A stretch of DNA of 64,000 nt from Cadophora sp. MPI-SDFR-AT-0126 (Eukaryota; Ascomycota; Leotiomycetes; Helotiales; Ploettnerulaceae), in contig JAGMVK010000012.1 of assembly GCA_020747065.1 (NCBI GenBank), positions 1-64,000 of the forward strand, given 5' to 3'. Under the pieces are notes generated by a model. That model made no database searches, was not told the DNA's origin, and was given only the letters and a program-made list of their open reading frames with translations. The translations under genes and the position numbers were made by a program. Of the stretch, positions 55,080 through 64,000 are shown piece by piece; within the stretch, counting starts at the first letter, position 1; every line of letters begins with the position of its first letter.

Positions 55080-58000
55080 TCACGATCCATTCAGCTCGCT
55101 GTCGGTGAGATCATTGGTATCATCCATGGGGTAGTCGAGTTTCTCCTGTTGCGCAATGGCCTGTGCAGAAACGATCTCTGCAAGACGCTTCAATCGTGGA
55201 GTTTGGAGCCCTGGTTGACAATTAGCTATCTATACATGTGAAGGAAATGAGGAAGTATTACATGACGGGGTGTATGTCTCCAGGGCAGTGATGACTCGAG
55301 GTTCAGCAATCTCGTATGGTCCACTATCATCCATGTCGACAGCAGTGAGCAGAAGAACGTCGCTCTTCTCAGTGACGCGAGAGGCAACCGCCTTCATGAT
55401 TTCACCATTGATAGGTTGTTCGTAATCAGCCACAAGGTACTGATTCAGAAGTTTCTGGATCTGGTTAGGTGAAAGCCTAGGGCGTGTCAGTATAATTTCA
55501 GACTAGAGCGGGGTCAATGCTCACATCCAGCAGATATCCTGAATGATTTCAATATCATTCAGAGTGGCTTTCTTGAGCTGCAAGAGCTTGGTTGCTTGCT
55601 ATTGTGCTGTTAGTAGAGCGGATTGCACTCCAAGGAGGTTTACTTACCATGAGATGCTCTAGCTGGAGTGTTCCTTCAGGCATATCGTGACTTTTGCACC
55701 ATTCCTCAATTCGAGTGATGTTGTAGTTTATCTGGAGACCACGCTTCCAAGAGAGGAAATTCCTGCGCATCAAAAGGTCGTTAAATGCAGTGACACCAAC
55801 TAGTCTAAGCAACTCCGTGATTGTCTGGGTGATGATAGAGTCTTCGAGGTAATAAGCCTTCATCGCCTTGAAGACATTGTTGAGCAAGCTCAGGAGGTTG
55901 TCCATGCTGAAGGCTGGCGCTGAGTTGCTTTGAAGAAGCTTGCCGAGGAATCTGTTGCTCTCGTTGGTCACAAAGCCAGGTAGCGATTGAGACTCAATGA
56001 TGGCTGGGATAATCATCTTCTGAAGCTTCTTCTTTAGGACTTTCATCCATGTGTGATAAATATTGAACTCCAGACTCTCTAGATCGTGCTTGACAATTTC
56101 CAAAAGACGATCGTACTCGTAGTTGTCAGTCTTCTGGGCCTCGTACCAATCTTCTGCAAGGAACACAAAGGAAAGCATTTCGTGCACGTTGGAAAGCCAG
56201 AAAGCACCTGGGTTGATAGCCTCATCACCGTCATGTTGCATGACCTCTTGTTGGATCGATTGCATGACATTGGCAAGGAATCTCTCTGATTCCTTTACGA
56301 AACCGTTGTTCCACATCTCAGAAGTAACCAGGTTGATCAAATACGAGGGGAATAAGACCTCCTTGTCCGTTGGAGGAGGCGTGGTTCCTGGTGCCGGGAT
56401 CTTGAGGTTGCGGATCAAGCCCATCGTAACTTCATCGTTGAGGCCATCTTCGTCAGCAAGCAGATTCTCAAGCTCGAACTCTACATTGTCGACACCTGGA
56501 ATGAAAGCCGTGCCGGGAAGACCAGCACGGTGGAGATTGCTTCCAGTTACCGCCATTGAAACGGGGCGAGGATTGTAGGCTGCGCTGAATCGATCAATCT
56601 CTCGTGGCTCCGCACCCGCACTACGTCTCTTTGGCTTCTTCGACGAGACGAGGTTGATGAGACCGTTTGATGGCAGTTGTGCGGCAGCACCATTGGTAAG
56701 TTCGCCGTTGGTTGGCATGACCGGTACCACTCGCTTCGCTAGCTCAAGCTGGTCCTGAAGATCCACCAATTGTTGTCTCAAGGTGTCCTTCTCAGCTTCG
56801 TGAACCTGGCTCTTTCTCTTCGTCTCCTCAAGCTCTTGATTGGATATCCTGAGAGTTTCACGAAGCTCCTTCTCCTCTTCTTGCAGTCGTTTGATATTTG
56901 CAGCTGACTCATCGAAGTTGGTCTGCAACTTCTTCATCTCCTCTTCCATCGCTGCAAGGCGGGCTGCAGTGATACCAGCCTGGTTTGCCTCGCTCTGCAA
57001 TTCCTTGGAGCGAGCTTCCAAGGCATTGTGTCTTGTTTTCCAGGATTTGATCTGACTCTCGTAATTCTCCACTTGACTTATCAGAGTCTTGTTTTCCCTC
57101 TTCATCGAACCGAGAGACTGTGTGAGCTCAACAACCTTGTTCTCCAACTTGTAGGAGATCTGCTTAAGGTCTCGCGCCTCTTCACGGACCTTCTTGTACC
57201 CTCGGCGCGCTTGCTTACCACGCCACAAGCTCTGGATGATGACGACTTTGCGTCTGTATTGTCTCCAGCTCTTCATTTGTTGTCTTGATCGCCAAACTCT
57301 CTGGATCAAAACAGCAGCGTTGCCGACACGAGTCTCCATAATCTCCCGTCTGCGTAAGAATCCCTTTGCCGCAGCTTGAGCAAGGATGAGATTGTTGCGT
57401 ATAGCAGTGAAGCTCTTTCTTTGCTTCTGTCCACGCCACACCCTCTGGATAGTTGTGGCAGCCTTGATCTTTCGAGTCTCCTGGGCATGCTTTCGAGCAA
57501 GGTGAGCTCTGGTGACTGATTGGAAAAGCAAGATCGCATTTCGTGCCTCCAGATACTTGCGTCGATAGTACTTGGCTTTCAAGTTCTTCTGGATCATGAT
57601 AGCACAGTCGTTCAGACGATTTGTTCGGAGGTTCTCCAGGAACGCCAGCATACCAGCACGGAAGAAAATCTTGGTGAGACCAAGCTGGTACTTGTCCATT
57701 CCTCCCCCGCTGCTTGCTCCGAGCGCTTTCGTGAGAATCTTATTCGCCATATCCCTGATTTCTGATGTCCAAGATACCGAGGGAACGAGCATGTAGTACC
57801 GAAGAGCAAATTCCTCGTAAGTCCATCTTGTTGGGTAGCCAGCACAACTGATTCTGACCGTTTCCAAAACACCGCAAGCTCGCAGTTGACTGAGAACCAT
57901 GGGACCTTCGAAGACCCAAGATTCCTTGCTCTCGTTGGGCTTTATGCATCGAATGTAATGCACATCTGTGTTATTGATCGTGTGCATGAGTTCAATCAAA

Positions 58001-60132
58001 GACGATTTGAAAATTCCACCAAGTGTTGGTTTTCGATTTACAGCAACTCCAATTCTACGACCAGCTGCGGGCTTCACGGCCGCCGAAGCAGCAGAGGCAC
58101 TGTCCTTTTCTCGAACCGCAGAGGCGGCATCGAGGACCTGTCCAAGGAACTGGTTGGAAGAAGCTCTCAACACCGCCATGTGCTCGTCGGGAACGGTATC
58201 TCGGTTCTTGTCGATGAATCCGTCGGATTCGTAGGTGACATCGATGGCGTAATGGCAAACAGTGAATGCCGATTTTCCGAAACGAGGCTTCTTGTAGAAT
58301 TTGTTCTTGTCGGCGGCGTAGTTGTGGTGTAATTTGTTGACGAATTGCTCATCAGAGCCCATGGGAAGTCTGGACTCTTCATCCAGGAGGGACAATATTC
58401 CAAGTTTCCCTTCAATGAGATCAATACATGGCTGATTGTCCGAGAAATCGATGAATGTCCAATCGATTTCTTCTCTCAGGTACTCCTCTTGCTCCAGCTT
58501 GAAAACGTGTGCGTTGAATTCTTGTTGCAATTTTTCATTTGCATAATTGATGCAAAATTGTTCGAAAGAATTCTTTGCAAAATGCTCAAATCCGTAAATA
58601 TCCAAAACTCCAATGAAGGACTTGACTCGACTTATCACTTGTTCTGTAGCCAGAGCGTTGTTGATATTCTCAACCAGCCAGTCGAAGAGACTAGAGTAGA
58701 CAAACTTGGCAACGGAATCCCTGACGACGATAGCTTGTTGCTGGGTCAAATTCGACGTAATTTTTTCTCCTCTCGTGATCAACTGCTTCTTGACAGTCCA
58801 CTTCGCGAATTCAACAGGATCCACCCCAAGTATAGAAGCCGCCTTTACGAGAGACGGTTCGGTAGATGCCAGAACCGAGTCCGTTCTTGATGCTGTGATG
58901 TTGACGTTTCCGAGATGGAGAAGAGCCGCGAGCAACTTGAAAACCTCTGACTGTTGGCTGCTAGTAACACCAATGGTAGATAGGGACTTCTTCAATGCTT
59001 CGAATTCCGCCTTATCATCGACCCCATCAATGGTTGGAGAGCTCCCTTGGTTGAGGTAATTGAAGTTCTCAACTGGCTCTAGCTCAAGTTCCTGGCGCTC
59101 CTTTTCTGACGCTCCTGCCACAAGTTGGTAGAAGACGTGGTAATTCCGTTCCTTCAGTGGCTGGAACACCAATCTTGACCGTTCCAACAAGTATGTGCGA
59201 ATCTTGGCCCCAATGATAGCTGTCTTATCATCAAACATGATCTCGATATATTTCCCGAAGCGGGAGGAATTGTCGTTCCGTGTTGTCTTTGCGTTTCCGA
59301 AGGCCTCCATGATGGGATTGGTAGCGAGAATCTGCTCTTCCGTCTCACTCATAGCCTCCACTCCACGTTTCCTCGTCCCTGGCTGATCTGGCGATTCTCT
59401 GGTTGCAAAATATCGCATGATGTATTTGGCGCTGACGGTCTTACCAGCACCGGATTCTCCTGACACGACAACGGTCTGATTCTTGCCACTCCGCAACATA
59501 TCACTACATGGTCAGTAAGAGGCTTTAACAGACGTTACGAGGGTTTAACGTACGCGAAAGCTTCTTCGGCAATAGCAAATAGATGGGGTGCTTGTGTTGC
59601 TCTCTGTTTTCCCGCATAAACTTGTACCATACCCGGGACGTATAGGGAGTCGACTCGTGCAAAAGGATTCGTGGCTATTAGGACTATGCCACTATATGTG
59701 TATATTTCCTTCTGAGAGTACCGTAACCGAATTGCCTGGAGAACTATCTTTCCATCAGTACCATCCAGCTCAATACCATATGCAGAACATACCAGCAGGC
59801 TCGTTTAGATGTGAGAGGTTCGTGAGATCGTCGCTTGCTTCGAGCATGGTAGGATTCATCAGTGGAGGCAGTTTCGAGTTGTTAGCCTCCGCCAGTTCCT
59901 CCTCGGTGGTCTCAATCTTCTTGGTCTACAGGAAGAACAGTTAGCATCTCGTTTGTGTATATGAAGAACGCGGTTGCTGAGCGTGTAGAGAACCAACCTC
60001 GCCATTTGCCAGGGTGAAGATGAGGACTATTTTGTCCCCTTCCGCAGATTTCGAGGTGACCTCGGAGGCCACCCAACCGTCGGTGGCATCTGGCTGCCAT
60101 GCTTTCGTCCCAATGTCATAGTTGTGCGCCAT
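55080..60132 (-). CDS. Class V myosin heavy chain (MYO2/MYO5-like)
   Basis: The gene starts at MAHNYDIGTKAWQPDATDGW (60132). The first exon ends at 59998 (GTTGGT donor), further short introns lie near 59936-59762 and 59511-59555, and one large exon covers 59499 to about 55650. The motor domain shows GESGAGKTVSAKYIMRYFAT (P-loop), NDNSSRFGKYIEI (switch I), VLDIYGFEHFAKNSFEQFCI (switch II) and the actin-binding YIRCIKPNESKESWVF segment. Six IQ motifs follow (AIMIQKNLKAKYYRRKYLEA, then IQRVWRGQKQRKSF and others), then a coiled coil and a dilute-type globular cargo domain (YLINLVTSEMWNNGFVKESE, LLSLLNNVFKAMKAYYLEDS). The last exons end in LTDSELNGS at 55080. Class V myosins move vesicles and organelles along actin to the hyphal tip. 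Total length about 1,570-1,580 residues, normal. Confidence 0.95.
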
Positions 60133-61713
60133 CTGTACGGTTCAAGGGAGACGTCGTGACGTTCCTCGAGCTCAAGAGCAAGATTCTTCGAAGATCACAG
60201 TAACGAATGCGGCAGAGGACAGCTGCAACAGGGGCAGCAAGCATGCATCAACCAACAAACTCCTGGCGCAGAAAGCTGCTGGAGCAGAGAGAAGTAAATG
60301 TGAGGGCGTGAAGAGGTAGATGGACCGCGGCAGAGGAGGAGAGGGTAGGATAATCGGCGGTCCCAGATACAAAAGTCATGAACAGAACCGGACTGTAAGG
60401 AGTAGTCGGTGTCTTGTCCTGTGCTGTGCAGTCTTGAGATTCTTTGGTGAGAAAGACTGGACGGGACGGGGACGGGCTCGGAGGCGGTCGCGTAAGAGCA
60501 GCCTGCAGGGATAGTATGCTCGGCTGGTTTCCAGAAGTGCTGAGGGCAAGCCGCAAAGCCTGGAAATAGCGTCTACCCCTTTTTTGCTAGAGAGGACCAA
60601 GCGCCGAGTGAGAAGAAAGAGAGAGGCGTCGGCGTCTGAGGACGCATCAGAGCTGCAGATGCCACTTATCAACACTCCACCCTACAAAGCACTTTGTTGA
60701 ACAGAATGCAAGGGCTAGTTGATGCGGCGGGGATTTTCCGCAAAACCTGTGCAAGAATTGATCTTTTCAAGCTCAGGTGTCTTGAGCTTGTTACCTACCT
60801 TTCTGATTTCGGACTGTATATACTACTAGACGACTTCATTCCTGTCTCTTTCCTTCGAGCCATTCATCCAGGCTACTGTCTATTTGAAAGTCGATGGGAC
60901 CGGAAATCTAAGCAATCCTCGAATATTTCCAGCGTTCGTTAAGCGATACTTATATATTGAATATATCACTTCGAAGTCTCTCTTTTCTCTAGCACTTGTG
61001 CCATACGGATTGTCTTCACCTTCTTCACACTCTCTTCTAACATTCAAATGCCAGTCTTGTTAACGCCATGTCTTTTGCGCTGCCGTTTGCTCGCAAACTA
61101 AACAAAAGCAGACATACCTGTGCAGCTTTGTGTGGGGTGGAACCACGACTTGTCCGGGTATGCTAGTTCTCACGCATGAAGCTTAAAATGTTATTAATTT
61201 CTTATTCTAAATTTTCATTTGCAAAGGAAAGGATTCGTTTTAGGCATCGCTTTTAGCAGTAAGACGCGGCGAAGAGGAGATTTCCAGCCTCAGGGGCGGC
61301 ACTGGGACCTTGACGGCCCAACATTTTAGATCGGCACTCACCAAAACAAAGCCCCTTGGCCGGGAAGCAAGGGTTGACAGAACACATCAGCATATTCGGA
61401 ATGAGATTCAGAAACTTTTCATTTGTCATCTACGAAGAACGCCCCTGACATATCTGTATGGACCAAGTAATGCAGTGCAAACAAATGTGAAGAAGGAGAG
61501 ACGGCTTCGAGAGCTGATTAGAGTAGGTAGGTAGTCTAGAAGAACAGAAACGTTGTGTCGTCATGCATGTGAGGACCATCGATGCATTGGCTCCCCTGAG
61601 AATTCTACGCCAAAGCATAGGTCGTGACCATGCATGCTGGTCGTATGTGGTGATGGTGCAGAGAGTGACTGTTCGGCGGTGTGGATCTTGGGTATAGGAA
61701 TGCGTTATAGCAT
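60133..61713. other. 1.6-kb intergenic region 5' of myosin V and 3' of NAP1
   Basis: No credible gene. Short frames at 60694-60942 and 61310-61534 lack motifs. Confidence 0.4.
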
Positions 61714-63165
61714 TTAGCTTTGCTTGCACTCAGCCGCCTCCTGCTTGGGCTTCGCAGCATCATCCTGTGGCTTTGTTAGCATCTTGGACTCTCTCGAGCT
61801 AGAAGATAGGCCTACATCATCATCCGACTCCTCCTCCTCATCATGATCCTCACTTGCGTCGTCCTCATCATCATCTTCGTCCTCGAAATCACCCTCCTCC
61901 ATGTCATCATCCAACTCCTCAAATTGAAGAGCCTCTCCAGTAAACCAATCAATAGCACGAGGAATCAGCTTCTCCTTGATATCCTCACCAAGTTGATAAT
62001 CAAGCTCCAGACGCTCCTCGATATCGGAAGCCGCATCATCATCGTCCTCCTCGGTTGGGGCCAACGGTGGGGAGAAGAAGTTGAAGAACGATTCGGTTGG
62101 GACCGTCTTCTTGACCACTCTGGTTTGCTTGGTATCTGAAATTTGCTGTTAAACCATGCCTCGATCAGATCAAATCAAAAGACTTACTCTTGTTGCGTTG
62201 CTTCTTGCTCTCAATTCGCACGGTGAGGTCTTTGCCGGTCTTCCAGTCGATCTTGTCACCCTCAGCATGATCGTAGATGAAATCTCCTCCATATCCGCTC
62301 TCGGTCTGGTAGAAGTAGGTCTTTGTGATGATCTTGTTGGTGAAGAACTCATTCTCAGCGAACTCAAAGATCAGACGGAAACCGGGCTTGTCAAGGTACT
62401 CCATACGGACATCAGTCAGATCTTTGAGAGCAGCCTCATCGCGGTCTGTGATCATCTCTGCGAGGGAGACCTGGTTCTTCATGGCTGAAAGCCAGAACTC
62501 AGGAATACCCTTGACATCAGATGTCTCCTCTGACTTCTCAACAGGCTCATCATCTACCTCCTCGTCCTCCTCGCCAGCCTTGATCTCTGCCTCCGTTGGC
62601 TCGGCAGTACCGTTGACAATGGTTGCTCGCTTTTGGTAGAGCGGGGTAAATTTGGCAAAGTATTTCTTCTCCAGCTCCAAAACCTCCTCCTGGAATTCTG
62701 CCTCGAGCTTCGAATGCTCTTTTTGGACGCCCTTCAGACCTGCAACACGACGGCGCACGGGAGCTGGGAGAGACTCGACGTAGCCTGATGATCGACCAAC
62801 GAGGGAGCCAAGTTTGCCTTGAATCATCTGAACGAGCTTGGGGTTTTGTGCGAAAATAGATGCTGCTGCGGCGCGGTCGAGTTCCTCTGTTTATACGTTA
62901 GTGGTCTAGACGTAAAATTTCGGTGAGGGGCAAATGCGATGCGCACCTTCCTTGATCGTGCCAACACCTGGCTGCTGGGCGTGAGATGAGATAGGAGCAT
63001 TGTTGGCTGGGGTATTCTGAGGAGTACTGTAATAAGATGTCAGCCTGGTGATTCTGTGGTCCTTGGTGGGAGTAAAGGCTCTCCAAGATGTGGCGGCGGT
63101 GGGGGGGGAAGAAAGGTGAGGTATTACGGGGCAGTCTGCGTCTGTTTCTTTGGAATTTCAGACAT
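61714..63165 (-). CDS. NAP1: Nucleosome assembly protein NAP1
   Basis: Four exons: a small first exon starting [13 protein letters not shown] (63165), a second with [20 protein letters not shown], a third (about 62886-62190) and a last (about 62130-61714). Splice phases agree: [19 protein letters not shown] and [16 protein letters not shown]. The NAP domain runs [20 protein letters not shown], the long dimerisation helix [20 protein letters not shown], then [20 protein letters not shown] and [20 protein letters not shown]. The C-terminus is a strong acidic tail with runs of E and D and ends AECKQS. Nap1 carries H2A-H2B to and from chromatin and is also linked to septin/mitotic control in yeast. 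Its start faces the partial gene at the window end. Confidence 0.93.
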
Positions 63166-63820
63166 CTTGTTGGTTGCAAGAGTGTGTTTCGATAAGGTGG
63201 AAGATGGAATAACTCGAGTAGACGCGTCTGTGACGTGAGAGACGATGCGAGTGGAGAGTTTGGAAGGGTTTGTAAAAAGTGAGGTGGAAGACGATGGGGC
63301 AGGAAGTTTGGTGAGGGCCAGCGACTAGACTCAACCACTTGCAGCCAATTCGATCAAACAACCCCGCTAAACAACAGGAGCCTAACTGCTTCCGCACTGC
63401 ACTGTCCTGTCATTCGAAAGGAAGAGAAGAAAAACAGAGATGTCTCGGCTGGCGATAAGAGAGGCGATAAGGCCACAACCACGACCATGACCGAACCAAA
63501 GAACCACCACCAACAAAGCAGAGCAGAGCAGAGCAGACGCCCGACGCACCGTACCGCACCGCACCCATGAACCAAACCGAACCAAACACCAAAGTCCAAA
63601 ATCCACTAATTCTGGAATGAAATCAGTCCCTCTCAAAAACCTCGAGATCAATTATTTACCATTCTTTCTCACTTCACAAGCGGCGACTAGTCACAGATAC
63701 TTCACGATATCATCGATTCTTCTTACGCCACCCCTCGCAATGCCATGATTGCCTCGAGCTAAACAATTCATTCCACTCCCCATTGCACCCATGCCCGGTG
63801 GATGAACAATCATAGACACC
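63166..63820. promoter_or_regulatory. Divergent promoter of NAP1 and the right-edge gene
   Basis: 655 bp rich in short repeats (AGCAGAGC at about 63518-63535 and CCGCACC at about 63551-63565). A tiny upstream frame starting ATGCCCGGTGGATGA at 63791 precedes the partial gene and could act as a uORF. Confidence 0.4.
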
Positions 63821-64000
63821 ATGGACGGATCCAATGGAGTGCCCATACATAATGGGCGTCGAAGCAGCGATCGCGCAAGTCGCCCTGCAAACGGGCATGC
63901 GCAGATGTACAGAAGAGACTCGAATCTCTCAACCAGCAGCTTCATGGACGAGGTGGAAATGGCCCAGGACGAGATGTTTGCAGGTCCCATGGGCGAGAGC
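63821..64000 (+). CDS. 5' end of an unidentified gene, cut by window end
   Basis: An open frame starting MDGSNGVPIHNGRRSSDRAS runs to the last base without a stop (60 codons visible). Reading on gives RPANGHAQMYRRDSNLSTSS, FMDEVEMAQDEMF and then the edge. It is hydrophilic, Arg/Ser-rich and likely disordered. Kozak-like context ACACCATGG supports the start. The family cannot be told from this much. Confidence 0.5.
   Translation, partial: MDGSNGVPIHNGRRSSDRASRPANGHAQMYRRDSNLSTSSFMDEVEMAQDEMFAGPMGES

Overview
The window is nuclear DNA of a filamentous ascomycete (Pezizomycotina). Genes carry short GT..AG introns of about 45-180 nt with CTAAC/CTGAC-type branch sites and are packed on both strands. 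The conserved set is fungal: EPL1, calcineurin B, KAE1, SNF1 beta subunit, class V myosin, NAP1, HAM1, FAP7, RKM4-like SET protein, POP8, PP5/PPT1, COQ8, RRP36, EF-1gamma and mitochondrial uS9. A Leotiomycetes-like fungus would fit, but that is a guess and the species cannot be read from here.

Layout. (1) 1-2400 is a decayed Tc1/mariner-type DNA transposon with two convergent reading frames, broken only by in-frame TAG/TAA codons. (2) 2.5-14.5 kb is an accessory region: a CE5 cutinase/acetylxylan-esterase gene without a visible signal-peptide exon, an intact nine-exon MFS transporter, a tentative membrane-protein gene, an intron-containing relic of a bacterial-type WecE sugar-nucleotide aminotransferase with two 1-nt frameshifts, a DUF3605 gene, a small ABM-type monooxygenase gene and a GNAT acetyltransferase. 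(3) 15.4-28.8 kb is dense housekeeping: POP8, PP5, ESS2/DGCR14, COQ8, RRP36, an FCP1-like HAD phosphatase, EF-1gamma and uS9m. (4) 28.8-39.7 kb is sparse. It holds one convincing gene, an S/Q-rich fungal protein of unknown function, and about 7 kb upstream of it without a credible gene. (5) 39.7-64 kb is again gene-rich: CNB1, EPL1, RKM4-like, KAE1, a small membrane protein, the SNF1 beta subunit, a decayed P450, HAM1, FAP7, myosin V, NAP1 and the start of an unidentified gene cut by the window end.

Genes working together. Several conserved genes serve RNA processing and translation: POP8 (RNase P/MRP), RRP36 and FAP7 (small-subunit biogenesis), KAE1 (t6A tRNA modification), RKM4-like (ribosomal protein methylation), EF-1gamma and uS9m. 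Some are divergent pairs with short shared promoters (RRP36/HAD phosphatase, EF-1gamma/uS9m, RKM4/KAE1). Calcineurin B, PP5 and the SNF1 beta subunit are signalling subunits. The accessory region looks like a remnant of a small metabolic locus; its most unusual member is the WecE-like gene, which suggests past gain of a bacterial amino-sugar enzyme followed by decay.

No tRNA, rRNA or CRISPR array was recognised. Exon boundaries were inferred by eye from splice motifs and family knowledge, so those of the smaller genes are provisional.
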